Shown here: in pieces, positions 1 to 8,597 of the stretch
How positions within the stretch are numbered: the stretch's first letter is position 1
Layout of the letters: each line of letters begins with the position of its first letter
NCBI GenBank assembly: GCA_964450125.1
Contig: CAYVDO010000101.1
Span: 1 to 21,096, forward strand
Reading direction: 5' to 3'
DNA from: JADJOY01 sp964450125
Lineage (GTDB): Bacteria > JADJOY01
DNA: 21,096 nucleotides
Position numbers and translations under genes: made by a program
Notes under the pieces: generated by a model
The model's database searches: none
The model's input: only the letters and a program-made list of their open reading frames with translations
What the model was told of the DNA's origin: nothing

Positions 1-750
1 ACCGCGGTCCTCGCCCATCAGCTCGGCGGCAAAGTTGAATTCCCGCCCCTCCAGGAAACTCCGGAAGAGATCGGGGTTGAACGCGTTTGCGCTGGCCGTT
101 TCGTCGTCCTCGCCGCCAGAGAGCGGGCGGCGGACGCGGCGTTGGGTGGGGGACGCTGGATCGAGCTCCACCGCGTCTCCGGTCTCGGGCTCCTCGTCGA
201 GGGCGGCAGCGGGCGGCGGCTCGTCGTCGTCGACGGAGACCCTCACCTCCAAACCCAAGATCTGGAGGATGCGATCGACGGTGCCCTTGCGCACCTTGGA
301 GTTCTCGAACAACGCCTCGATCACCGGAGGCGAGTTGAGCAAGTTCATGTTGCGGCGCCGCACCGTGTCGATGACGGCGTCGGTACCGTTGATGATCAAG
401 TAGTGGAACGCGTCCTCGCTGAGGTCGTTGTTCAGGATGAGGCGCCCCAGAAACGGCGCGTGAGTCGCGAACTCCTTGGCGAGGAAGTCCAAGATCTCCC
501 GTTCCAGCCGACGCGTCTTGTACGCATCGTCGACGACGTTGGGCGCGAGCTTGCGCAGCCGATCGGCGGACTCCGCCGCCTGTCCTCCACCCGAGCACGC
601 CAGGATGAAGAGCCCCTTCACCTGCCATTCGGGCGGATGGGCTGCGTAACCGTCGAGAAAGGCCTTGCGGGCGAACGGCTTCGCGTCGGGTGCGACGAGG
701 ACTGCCAGCTCTTCGTCGATCTCGATCGGGATCGTCGGCGGCACTCCCAC
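1..750 (-). CDS. Uncharacterised protein, partial (3' end beyond window)
   Basis: I do not recognise this protein. The frame is open from the start near 750 to the left edge, about 250 codons, so its C-terminus is missing. Its GTG start shares one base with the TAG stop of the EF-G-like gene (TAGTG). A second in-frame GTG lies at 744, and a purine-rich GAGGAAGAGGAG stretch in the upstream gene can serve either, so the two are probably translationally coupled. Residues about 1-165 look helical and leucine-rich with N/P turn motifs such as NSPPVIEALFEN, reminiscent of helical-repeat proteins. About 50 acidic, proline-rich, disordered-looking residues follow, then a segment containing FNPDLFRSFLEGREF. 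No signal peptide or membrane segment is visible. The coupling suggests a link to the EF-G paralogue, but that is inference. Confidence 0.75.
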   Translation of the reverse strand, partial: MGVPPTIPIEIDEELAVLVAPDAKPFARKAFLDGYAAHPPEWQVKGLFILACSGGGQAAESADRLRKLAPNVVDDAYKTRRLEREILDFLAKEFATHAPFLGRLILNNDLSEDAFHYLIINGTDAVIDTVRRRNMNLLNSPPVIEALFENSKVRKGTVDRILQILGLEVRVSVDDDEPPPAAALDEEPETGDAVELDPASPTQRRVRRPLSGGEDDETASANAFNPDLFRSFLEGREFNFAAELMGEDRG

Positions 751-2831
751 TACTCCTCTTCCTCGTCCGGACGGCGTGCGGCAGCGATGATCTTCTCGGC
801 GATGTGACCGGGCACCTCGTCGTAGTGGGAGAACTCCAGCGTGAAGTCGCCCCGATCACCCGTGAGACTCTTCAGGTCCGCGGCGTAACGCAGCACCTCG
901 GCGTAGGGCGCCGAGGCTTTGATGGTCTGCATGCCGCCGCCCGAATCCATGCCCACGACCCGTCCACGCCGGCGGATGATGTCCCCGTTCACGTCGCCCA
1001 TGCAATCGTCGGGAACGCTGATCTCGAGGTGCACCACGGGCTCGAGCAGCACGGGCGAGCACTGCAGGAAGCCCTTCTTGAAACCCTTCGAGGCCGCGAT
1101 TTGGAACGCCATGTCCGACGAATCGACGTCGTGGTACGAGCCGTCGAAGAGCGTGACCTTCACGTCCACGACCGGATAACCCGCGACCACTCCGCGCGTC
1201 ATCGCATCGCGCACGCCCTTTTCCACCGAGGGGATGTACTGCCGCGGCACCACGCCGCCCACGATCTTGTCGACGAACTCGAAGCCGCCGCCGCGTGGCA
1301 TCGGCTCGATCTCGAGCCAGGCGTCGCCGTACTGACCGCGCCCGCCGGTCTGGCGCTTGTGTCTGCCTTGGATCTGGGTGCGACCGCGGATGGTTTCGCG
1401 ATACGGCACCTTCGGCTCCTTGAGCTCGACCGACACGCCGAACTTGCGGCGGATCTTCTCGACCGTCACCTCGACGTGTGCCTGTCCCAACCCGGAGAGC
1501 AGCGTCTCCGAGGTCTGCGGATCGCGGCCCACGCGGATGAACGGGTCCTCCTCTCGCAGGCGGTGCAATGCCGTGGCGAGCTTGTCCTCGTCCCCCCGCG
1601 ATGCCGCCTGGACCGCGAACGTGACCGCCGCCGGGTATTCCTTGAGCGGCGGGTAGACGATGGGATGCTTTTCGTCGCAGAGCGTGTCGCCCGTCAGCGT
1701 CTCCTTGAGCTTGGCGACCGCCACGATGCTCCCGGGTCCCGCGGAGTCGACGGCGATCTGCTTCTTGCCTTCGAGGACGAACAGGTGACCGAAGCGCTCA
1801 CGTACCTGGCGCGTCGAGTTGTAGACGTTCGAGTCGGGGCCGAGCGTCCCGGAGATCACCCGGAACACGGTCACACGGCCGGCGAACGGATCGGCAATGG
1901 TCTTCACCACCCGTGCCGAGAACGGTGCCGCCGGGTCCGCGTTGCGCACGACCTCGGCGTTGGTCTTGGGATCGGTGCCTGCCACCGCTGCGTGCTCGGT
2001 GGGCGGCGGTACCGCACGGATGACGAGGTCCATGAGTACTTCCATGCCCACGCCGCGAAGGCCGGATCCCGTCACCATCGGCACCAGCTTGCCGGCGCGC
2101 ACGGCGGCGTCGAAGGCGTGCTCGACGTCGTCGTCGCTCAGGTGCTCGTCCTCGAGATAGCGCTCGAGCAACGCGTCGTCGGTCTCCGCCACCGCCTCGA
2201 CCAAGGCCTTGCGCGCCGCATCGACCACGCCCCGCATCTCGGCAGGAACCTCCGCCTCCTTCGCTTCCGCGCCGTCTGCGAGCGCACCCACGTAGGTCCG
2301 CGCGTGCAGCAGATCGACCACCCCGCCGATGGTGCCGTGCGCCATCATCGGGATGCTCACCGGCACCAAGCGCTGACCGAACCGCTCGCCCGCCTCCGCG
2401 ACCAGCGCCTCGAGATCGGCGCGCTCGCGATCCATCTTGGAGGCGAACACCACCAGCGGCAGCCCCAGCGCGCGTGCCTTCGCCGCCAGGCGCTCGCTCT
2501 GGATACGGATTCCGCCTTGGCCGTCGAGCACCAGCACCGCTGCGTCGGCTGCCTCGAGACAGGTGTACGAATCCGCCAGGAATACGCTGGTTCCCGGGGT
2601 ATCGATGACCGTGACGTCGAGCCCCTTCCAGCGGAAGCTACCGAAAGCGCTCGACACGCTCGCGTGACGCTTGATCTCTTCGGGCTCGAAGTCGAGGACG
2701 GTAGTGCCTTCGTCGACGCGGCCCAGCCGATCGATCGCCTTGGCACGAAAGAGGATGGACTCGCCGAGAGTCGTCTTCCCCGTGCCCACCTGACCGATCA
2801 ACGCGACATTCCGAACCTTCTGAGATTCCAA
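750..2831 (-). CDS. fusA2: EF-G-II-like translational GTPase (FusA2-type paralogue)
   Basis: The five-domain elongation factor G layout is complete. It has a GTPase domain, a domain II around RVVKTIADPFAGRVTVFRV, domains III/IV with GGRGQYGDAWLEIEP, and a domain V ending in a Glu-rich tail. IDRLGRVDEGTT after the P-loop is typical of the EF-G-II subfamily rather than housekeeping EF-G. The P-loop is GQVGTGKTT. G3 reads DTPGT, with Thr where canonical EF-G has the catalytic His, and G4 reads SKMD instead of NKMD, so GTP hydrolysis may be altered. I chose the TTG at 2831 because AAGGGGG lies 6 nt upstream and the protein then begins just before VRNVALIG, as expected for the family. An in-frame GTG at 2876 would add 15 residues but has a poorly spaced Shine-Dalgarno sequence. 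The role could be a translation accessory or stress factor; it is unlikely to be the main translocase. Confidence 0.9.
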   Translation of the reverse strand: MESQKVRNVALIGQVGTGKTTLGESILFRAKAIDRLGRVDEGTTVLDFEPEEIKRHASVSSAFGSFRWKGLDVTVIDTPGTSVFLADSYTCLEAADAAVLVLDGQGGIRIQSERLAAKARALGLPLVVFASKMDRERADLEALVAEAGERFGQRLVPVSIPMMAHGTIGGVVDLLHARTYVGALADGAEAKEAEVPAEMRGVVDAARKALVEAVAETDDALLERYLEDEHLSDDDVEHAFDAAVRAGKLVPMVTGSGLRGVGMEVLMDLVIRAVPPPTEHAAVAGTDPKTNAEVVRNADPAAPFSARVVKTIADPFAGRVTVFRVISGTLGPDSNVYNSTRQVRERFGHLFVLEGKKQIAVDSAGPGSIVAVAKLKETLTGDTLCDEKHPIVYPPLKEYPAAVTFAVQAASRGDEDKLATALHRLREEDPFIRVGRDPQTSETLLSGLGQAHVEVTVEKIRRKFGVSVELKEPKVPYRETIRGRTQIQGRHKRQTGGRGQYGDAWLEIEPMPRGGGFEFVDKIVGGVVPRQYIPSVEKGVRDAMTRGVVAGYPVVDVKVTLFDGSYHDVDSSDMAFQIAASKGFKKGFLQCSPVLLEPVVHLEISVPDDCMGDVNGDIIRRRGRVVGMDSGGGMQTIKASAPYAEVLRYAADLKSLTGDRGDFTLEFSHYDEVPGHIAEKIIAAARRPDEEEE

Positions 2832-3043
2832 GAAGGGCCCCCTTCGAGAACCCGCTCGTTGACCTCGCTCCTGCACCTCCCAAGGCAGCGAGGAACCCGC
2901 TGGAAGCTACCGTAAGAATCCGCTGGAAAGCAACGAATCTCTTCCGAAATCTGCCACGAGAGCCGAGGATCGAAGTGCCCAAACTGGGCGTCGCGCCGGG
3001 CCTACGGCACGGGCGAGCCGGATCGGCCGCCCGCACCCGGTGA
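2832..3043. promoter_or_regulatory. Intergenic region upstream of the EF-G-like gene with a direct repeat
   Basis: This spacer lies between coaX and the EF-G-like gene and should hold the latter's promoter. It contains an imperfect 13-bp direct repeat (GAAYCCGCTGGAA, 12/13 identical) at 2893-2905 and 2916-2928, a 23-bp period. A small hairpin, GCCCA-aac-TGGGC, lies at 2977-2989. No convincing -35/-10 pair was found by eye. If the GTG at 2876 were the real start, the repeats would sit just upstream of it. Confidence 0.3.
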
Positions 3044-3811
3044 TCACTGGTTGCGTTCGTGCAGGATGCGCAGCCCGGTGAGCGTCAGCAGCTCGTCGAC
3101 CTCTTCGATGGTCTCGGTCTCGCTGGCGACCAATGGCGCGATCCCCCCCGTGGCGATGACCGCAGGCTTCTCGCCGCCCATCTCCTGCACGATGCGACGC
3201 ACCAGTGCATCGACCAGCCCGGCATAGCCGAAGATCAGCCCCGACTGCATCGAGTGGACGGTGGTCTTGCCGATGGCCGATCGGGGGCGGACCAGCTCGA
3301 CGCGCGGCAGCTTGGAGGCGTGCTGAAAGAGCGCCTCGGTGGAAATGCCGAGGCCGGGTGCGATGGCACCGCCCAGGTATTCGCCCCGCCCCGAAACCAC
3401 GTCGAAGGTGGTGGCGGTGCCGAAGTCCACGACGATGCACGCGCGCTTCACCTTCTCGTAGGCAGCGACCGAGTTCACGATCCGGTCGGCGCCGACCTCG
3501 CGCGGGCTGTCGTAGAGGATCGCCATGCCCGTTCGGATTCCGGGCCCGACGAACTGCGGCTCGAGGTGGAAGAACTTGCGTGCCACTTCCGTGACGGTCG
3601 GGATCATGGGCGGCACCACGCACGACACCATGCACGCCGTGACGTCGCGCTCGGGGACACGTTGGTGAGCGTAGAGCTCGTGGATCAAGATCCCGTACTC
3701 GTCGCTGGTACGGCTCTTGTCGGTGGTGAGGCGCCAGCTCTGCACCAGGCGCTCGCCGTCGAAGAGCCCGAGCACGATGTTGGTGTTCCCCACGTCCACG
3801 ACCATCAGCAT
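3044..3811 (-). CDS. coaX: Type III pantothenate kinase
   Basis: CoaX phosphorylates pantothenate to 4'-phosphopantothenate, the first committed step of CoA synthesis, in the cytoplasm. The 255-residue length is typical. The ASKHA-fold phosphate-binding motif DVGNTN is at residues 6-11, and the second conserved motif DFGTATTFD with the following GGAIAPG is intact. The ATG at 3811 has AAGGAG 7 nt upstream, inside birA, and the two genes overlap by 7 nt, so translation is probably coupled. It is the last gene of the valS-nadC-birA-coaX run. The birA-coaX pairing is common in bacteria. A later CoA-pathway enzyme, coaD, lies elsewhere in the window at 16800. The type III enzyme is generally not feedback-inhibited by CoA, unlike type I. 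Confidence 0.97.
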   Translation of the reverse strand: MLMVVDVGNTNIVLGLFDGERLVQSWRLTTDKSRTSDEYGILIHELYAHQRVPERDVTACMVSCVVPPMIPTVTEVARKFFHLEPQFVGPGIRTGMAILYDSPREVGADRIVNSVAAYEKVKRACIVVDFGTATTFDVVSGRGEYLGGAIAPGLGISTEALFQHASKLPRVELVRPRSAIGKTTVHSMQSGLIFGYAGLVDALVRRIVQEMGGEKPAVIATGGIAPLVASETETIEEVDELLTLTGLRILHERNQ

Positions 3812-4863
3812 CCGGATGCTCCTTCCGCGGCGAACGCGGTGATCTCTCCCGAGTGCAGCGCGAGTCGCTCGCCGGTCTCGAGCTCCACGGCGAGCGCGCC
3901 ATCCGACTCCAAACCGAGCGCACGTCCGACGATGCGACGGGCACCGAGATCGACCTCGATGCGCCGTCCACGCACGGCGCTCAGCGCCTCGATCTCCACG
4001 AGGAAAGGCTCGAGCCCGACCGCAGCAAAGCGATCATAGGCGCGCTCCAAGTGATTCAGGAAGGCCGCCAGCACCAACGCGCGCCGATACGGCGTCCCGC
4101 CAGACTCGATGCGGAGGCTGGTCGCCGTCGTACGCAGCTCGGGAGGGAAGTCCTCGAGGGTGGCGTTGACGTTGAGGCCGACACCGACCACCACGTGGTG
4201 GACCTGATCGAGCTCGGCGCTGAGCTCGGTGAGGATGCCGGCGAGCTTGCGCGTGCCGCAGTAGAGATCATTCGGCCACTTGATGCGCGGCCTCACGTCG
4301 GAGACCTCGGCTACCGCGCGCGCCAGCGCGAGACCAGCCACCAGCGTCACCGGCCCCACTTGATGAGTCGCAATTGCCGGGCGCAGGACCACGGAGAGGT
4401 AGAGATTGATCCCCGTCGGCGAATGCCAGACCCGCCCCCGCCGGCCGCGCCCCGCGGTCTGCGTCTCGGCCACCACGACGACGCCCTCGGGGCTACCGGC
4501 TCGCGCCCGTGCGGTGGCCGTATCCATGGTCGAATCGAGGAGCTCGTAGCACTCGATGAGCCTGCCGAAGCGCTGGGCGGTGAGCGCCGGGGTCACCAGC
4601 TCGGGGCGCAAGCGATCTTCGATGGTCATGAGCCGATAGCCGTGGCCGCTCAACGCGTCGATGACACAACCAGCACGCCGCAAGCTCGCGATCGCTTTCC
4701 ACACCGCTGCACGCGACACCCCGAGCGAGCGTGCCAGCGATTCGCCGGATACCCGCGATTGGCCGGCACCCTCCAGCGCCGCGAGCACGCGCGCCGCCGT
4801 CGACCACCCGCTCTGGTGGATCGGCGGACCGTCCGAGGCTGCTGCCGCTCGCCCCAGTGCCAT
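3805..4863 (-). CDS. birA: Bifunctional biotin-[acetyl-CoA-carboxylase] ligase / biotin operon repressor
   Basis: BirA activates biotin as biotinyl-AMP and transfers it to the biotin carboxyl carrier protein. The protein has about 352 residues. An N-terminal winged helix-turn-helix occupies roughly residues 20-78 (SLARSLGVSRAAVWKAI), making it a class II, potentially DNA-binding BirA. The ligase core follows with the biotinyl-AMP loop GRGRRGRVWHSP, IKWPNDLYCGTRKLAGIL with its conserved lysines, and VVGVGLNVN. The C-terminal 50 residues fit the SH3-like cap. I chose the ATG at 4863, 22 nt after the nadC stop; the frame stays open further upstream but gives an arginine-rich antisense-like extension inside nadC. 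No biotin synthesis gene or obvious BirA operator is visible here, so repressor function is inferred from the domain alone. Confidence 0.95.
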   Translation of the reverse strand: MALGRAAAASDGPPIHQSGWSTAARVLAALEGAGQSRVSGESLARSLGVSRAAVWKAIASLRRAGCVIDALSGHGYRLMTIEDRLRPELVTPALTAQRFGRLIECYELLDSTMDTATARARAGSPEGVVVVAETQTAGRGRRGRVWHSPTGINLYLSVVLRPAIATHQVGPVTLVAGLALARAVAEVSDVRPRIKWPNDLYCGTRKLAGILTELSAELDQVHHVVVGVGLNVNATLEDFPPELRTTATSLRIESGGTPYRRALVLAAFLNHLERAYDRFAAVGLEPFLVEIEALSAVRGRRIEVDLGARRIVGRALGLESDGALAVELETGERLALHSGEITAFAAEGASGC

Positions 4864-4885
4864 CGCCGCCGTACGCCCGCGCCGC

Positions 4886-5746
4886 TCAGGGGCGCGGGTC
4901 CCGCGCCACCACCATGTGCACGTCGGCCCACGGCGCCGAATGCGTGAGCGCACCGACGCTGATTCGGTCGACGCCCGTGGCGGCGACCGCGGCGACGCGC
5001 TCGAGGCTCATGCCACCCGACGCTTCGAGCGAGGCGCGGCGCGCGGTGCGCCGCACCGCCGCGACGAGTTGGGCGAGATCGAAGTTGTCGAGAAGGATCC
5101 AGTCGGGGACCGGATCGAACGCGAGCGCCTGGTCGAGCTCGTCCAGATCGCGGACCTCGATCTCGATCGGCCGCGGCGCACCGCTCGTCTGAACGCGGCG
5201 CAGCGCCTCCGCGATGCCGCCGGCGGCGTCGATGTGGTTGTTCTTGATGAGCACGGCGTCGAAGAGGCCGATGCGGTGATTGCGCCCGCCGCCCATCCGG
5301 ACCGCGTACTTGGCGAGCATCCGGAGCCCGGGGATGGTCTTGCGGGTATCGACGACGTGGGCGCGGGTGCCTGCGACGGCATCGACGAAGCACCGCGTGA
5401 GCGTGGCGATGCCGCTCAGATGGCCGAGCAGGTTGAGCGCCGGCCGCTCGCCCGCGAGCAGCGTGCCGAAGGAGCCGGAAATGCGCGCCAGCGTGGCGCC
5501 GCGCTCCACGTGATCGCCGTCGGCGGCGAGAAGCGTGATCGCCACCGACGGCTCGAGCAACGTGAAGACGCGCGTGGCGGCCGCCAGGCCGGCGACCACC
5601 AGCGGCTGCTGCGCCTCGATGACCGCGGAACCGGGGATGCGATCGACCCCCACGCCCAGCGTCGTGCAATCGCCCGGGCCGAGGTCCTCCGCCAGCGCGC
5701 GACGCAGCAGCGCGTCGAGCTCGTCGCGGTCGATCCCGACCTCCAT
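4886..5746 (-). CDS. nadC: Nicotinate-nucleotide pyrophosphorylase (quinolinate phosphoribosyltransferase)
   Basis: NadC converts quinolinate and PRPP to nicotinate mononucleotide, CO2 and pyrophosphate, the last step of de novo NAD ring synthesis. The 286-residue length is typical. Family signatures are complete: EDLGPGDCTT near the N-terminus, the substrate-binding stretch DTRKTIPGLRMLAKYAV, GGGRNHRIGL, LIKNNHI (often LIKDNHI, a minor change), EIEV, LLDNF and the C-terminal ASGGM and GVDRISVGALTHS of the phosphate-binding barrel end. The ATG overlaps the valS stop by one base (TGATG), which points to coupled translation. No nadA or nadB is visible nearby, so the rest of the pathway must lie elsewhere. 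Confidence 0.97.
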   Translation of the reverse strand: MEVGIDRDELDALLRRALAEDLGPGDCTTLGVGVDRIPGSAVIEAQQPLVVAGLAAATRVFTLLEPSVAITLLAADGDHVERGATLARISGSFGTLLAGERPALNLLGHLSGIATLTRCFVDAVAGTRAHVVDTRKTIPGLRMLAKYAVRMGGGRNHRIGLFDAVLIKNNHIDAAGGIAEALRRVQTSGAPRPIEIEVRDLDELDQALAFDPVPDWILLDNFDLAQLVAAVRRTARRASLEASGGMSLERVAAVAATGVDRISVGALTHSAPWADVHMVVARDPRP

Positions 5747-8403
5747 CAGAGCCCCGACTCGTCGAGGGTTCGAAGCATCGCCTCGATGCGGCCGATGCGC
5801 TCCTCGGCGTGCGCGAGCCCGGCGCGTTCCTTCTCGACGACGTCCTCCGGTGCGCGCGCCACGAATCCCTCGTTGCGGAGCTTCTTCGCGTGGTGGTCGA
5901 GATCCACCCGCGCCTTGGCGAGATCCTTGGCGAGCCGCTCGCGGATGGCAGCGAGGTCGGCACCCGCACCGATGCCGACGTGCACCGTGATCGCGCCCAC
6001 CACCGAGGTGACGGCACCCTCGGGCCGCTCACCCTCGGCCACGATCTCGAGGGTGCGCACCGCCACCGAACGGCGCAGCACCTCGGCGTCGCGGGTGAGA
6101 CGTTCGGCGCGCTCCGCGTCGTGGGTCACGATGCGCACGTCCGTGGGCTCGCGCGGCGCGACACCGAGCTGAGCGCGCACGTCGCGGATGCGGGTGACGA
6201 TCTCGATCCAGCTCGCCATCGTGCCCTCGGCGGCACGATCGACGTATGGCTCGTCCACTCGAGGCAGCGGCGCAGTGGCGAGCAAACCCTCGGCACCAGG
6301 CATGCCGGACCAGAGCTCCTCGGTGATGAACGGGATGAACGGGTGAGCGAGCTTGAGGACGTCGCCGAGCACTCGCGCCAACACGGCACGCACGGTGGAT
6401 CGCCGCCCGGGATCGGCCTCGTTTCCGAGATCGTGCTTGGCGAGCTCGATGTACCAATCGCAGAGCTCGGACCACACGAACGAGTGCACCCGAAGCGCCG
6501 CATCGTTGAAGCGGTACGCGTCGAGTGATTCGCGGATGGTCGCGGTCGCGTCCTGGAGCCGCGAGAGGATCCAACGATCGGCGAGCCCCAGCGCGCCGCG
6601 CGAATCCGCAGCGAGCGGACCCGCCTCTTCGACGTGCATGAAACAAAAGCGCGCCGCGTTCCAGAGCTTGTTCATGAAGTGCCGCGACGCCTCGATCCGC
6701 TCCTCGGCGAGCTTGATGTCGCGGCCTTGCGCCGCCAGCGCCAAGAGCGTGAAGCGCAGCGCGTCGGTGCCGAAACGCTCCATCACCTCGAGCGGGTCGA
6801 CCACGTTGCCCTTCGACTTGCTCATCTTCTGGCCTTCGGCGTCGCGCACCAGCGCGTGGATGTAGACGTCGCCGAAGGGCGGCTTTCCCATGAAGTGGAT
6901 GCCCATCATCATCATGCGGGCGACCCAGAAGAAGAGAATGTCGAAGCCGGTCACCAGCACCGTGGTCGGGTAGTAAGTGGCGAGGTCGACGGTGCGCTCG
7001 GGCCAGCCGAGCGTCGAGAACGGCCACAACGCCGAGCTGAACCAGGTATCGAGGACGTCGGTCTCGCGCGTGAGCGATCCTCCGCCGCACTTCGTGCAGG
7101 CGCTCGGATCCTCGCGCGCCACGATCAGCTCGCCGCACGCACCACACGTCCAGGCGGGGATCTGATGACCCCACCAGATCTGACGCGAGATGCACCAGTC
7201 ACGGATGTTCTCCATCCAGTCGTAGTAGGTCTTTTCCCACTGCGACGGGATGATGCGCGTTTGCCCCTCGCGCACGGCTGCCAGCGCCTTCTCCGCCAAT
7301 GGTGCCGTCTTCACGAACCACTGCTTGGAGATCATCGGCTCGACGACGGTCTTGCAGCGGTAGCACACGCCCACGCCCAGCTTGTAGTCCTCGACACGCT
7401 CGAGAACGCCGGCCGCATCCAGATCAGCGACGATGCGCTTGCGGCATTCGTTGCGATCGAGCCCGGCGTAGCCACCGGCGGCGGCGGTCATGCGCGCGTC
7501 GAGCCCCATCACCTGGATGCGCTCCAGGCCATGCCGCATGCCGAGCTCGAAGTCGGCGAAGTCGTGGGCCGGCGTGACCTTGACGGCGCCGGTGCCGAAC
7601 TCGCGGCTCACCACCGAATCGGCGACGATCGGGATGCGGCGACCGACCAGCGGCAACACCAGCTCGGCGCCGATGCGCGCGGCGTAGCGTTCGTCCTCGG
7701 GATGCACCGCCACCGCGGTGTCGCCGAGCATGGTCTCGGGGCGTGTGGTCGCGACCACCACCGTGCCGCTGCCGTCGGCGTATGGATACGCGAGGTGCCA
7801 GAGGTGACCCGGACGATCTTCGCGCTCGACCTCCAGATCGCTGAGCGCAGTCTGGCAGCGCGGGCACCAGTTGATGATGTAGTCGCCCTTGTAGATCAGG
7901 CCTTCCTCGAAGAGCCGAACGAAGACTTCGCGCACCGCTCGCGACAGCCCCTCGTCCATCGTGAAGCGCTCACGGGAGAAATCGCATGACGCTCCCAGCC
8001 GCTCGAGCTGCGCCAGGATGCGCCCGCCCGACTCGGCCTTCCACGTCCACACGCGCTCGACGAAGGCCTCGCGTCCGAGCGACTCGCGCGTCTTTCCCTC
8101 CGCCGCGAGCTGACGTTCGACCACGTTCTGGGTCGCGATCCCCGCGTGGTCCGTGCCCGGCACCCACAACACGTTGCGCCCGTCCATGCGCCGGTAGCGG
8201 ACCAGCACGTCCTGGAGCGTGTTGTTGAGCGCGTGACCGATGTGCAGCGAGCCGGTCACGTTGGGGGGCGGGATCACGATCGAGAACGGCTCGCCGCCGC
8301 GACTCGGATCGGCGCGAAAAGCGTGCGCTTCATCCCACGCACGCACCCAGCGGTCCTCGACCGCGTGGGGCTCGTAGGCCTTGGCGAGGGTCTTCGGGCT
8401 CAT
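5746..8403 (-). CDS. valS: Valyl-tRNA synthetase
   Basis: This class I aminoacyl-tRNA synthetase charges tRNA-Val and has 885 residues, normal for bacterial ValRS. The ATP-binding HIGH sequence is at residues 54-57 (PNVTGSLHIGHAL) and the KMSKS loop at 526-530 (nucleotides 6814-6828). Between them lies the CP1 editing domain with TTRPETMLGDTAVAVHP, and several Cys pairs (CPRCQ, CYRCK, CGACG/CTKCGG) suggest zinc ribbons. The anticodon-binding domain follows. The last 65 or so residues form the Arg/Glu-rich coiled-coil tail typical of ValRS (DLAAIRERLAKDLAKARVDL). It heads the valS-nadC-birA-coaX operon. The start ATG has only a weak Shine-Dalgarno sequence. A 6-bp stem-loop lies 14 nt upstream in the leader. 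Confidence 0.98.
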   Translation of the reverse strand: MSPKTLAKAYEPHAVEDRWVRAWDEAHAFRADPSRGGEPFSIVIPPPNVTGSLHIGHALNNTLQDVLVRYRRMDGRNVLWVPGTDHAGIATQNVVERQLAAEGKTRESLGREAFVERVWTWKAESGGRILAQLERLGASCDFSRERFTMDEGLSRAVREVFVRLFEEGLIYKGDYIINWCPRCQTALSDLEVEREDRPGHLWHLAYPYADGSGTVVVATTRPETMLGDTAVAVHPEDERYAARIGAELVLPLVGRRIPIVADSVVSREFGTGAVKVTPAHDFADFELGMRHGLERIQVMGLDARMTAAAGGYAGLDRNECRKRIVADLDAAGVLERVEDYKLGVGVCYRCKTVVEPMISKQWFVKTAPLAEKALAAVREGQTRIIPSQWEKTYYDWMENIRDWCISRQIWWGHQIPAWTCGACGELIVAREDPSACTKCGGGSLTRETDVLDTWFSSALWPFSTLGWPERTVDLATYYPTTVLVTGFDILFFWVARMMMMGIHFMGKPPFGDVYIHALVRDAEGQKMSKSKGNVVDPLEVMERFGTDALRFTLLALAAQGRDIKLAEERIEASRHFMNKLWNAARFCFMHVEEAGPLAADSRGALGLADRWILSRLQDATATIRESLDAYRFNDAALRVHSFVWSELCDWYIELAKHDLGNEADPGRRSTVRAVLARVLGDVLKLAHPFIPFITEELWSGMPGAEGLLATAPLPRVDEPYVDRAAEGTMASWIEIVTRIRDVRAQLGVAPREPTDVRIVTHDAERAERLTRDAEVLRRSVAVRTLEIVAEGERPEGAVTSVVGAITVHVGIGAGADLAAIRERLAKDLAKARVDLDHHAKKLRNEGFVARAPEDVVEKERAGLAHAEERIGRIEAMLRTLDESGL

Positions 8404-8597
8404 CGGCTTGGTCGCTCTCGCGCGTCCGCGAGCGCCGACACGAAACCGCGTCGCGCTCGTCTTCCTGCGGGTGAAGGCTTCGGCGCCGTGAGCGCCGTGA
8501 GAATCGCCGAAAGCTATCCCGGACCAGGCCCGGCGTCAGCTACGCCGCACGGGAAACGAGGCGTGCGCCCGATCCGTCACCGCGGCGCGCCGCGCGC
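8404..8597. promoter_or_regulatory. valS upstream region with leader hairpin and short tandem repeat
   Basis: This spacer separates valS from the receiver-like gene and should contain the valS promoter. A perfect inverted repeat, CTCGCG-cgtc-CGCGAG, occupies 8417-8432, 14 nt upstream of the valS ATG. A 9-bp tandem duplication, GCGCCGTGA twice, lies at 8483-8500. I could not identify a convincing -35/-10 pair. There is no T-box-like structure of the kind that controls valS in Firmicutes. Confidence 0.3.

Noticed and set aside
690..2915. 741-codon open frame on the plus strand opposite the EF-G-like gene
   Set aside because: Its translation is Arg/His/Leu-rich without domains and exactly mirrors the well-conserved EF-G on the other strand; long antisense frames are expected at this GC content.
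4661..6172. 503-codon plus-strand frame opposite nadC/birA/valS
   Set aside because: Three recognised conserved genes occupy the other strand here, and the frame shows no family motif.
8404..8460. T-box riboswitch controlling valS
   Set aside because: Only a 6-bp stem is visible; no T-box consensus, specifier loop or terminator/antiterminator pair.
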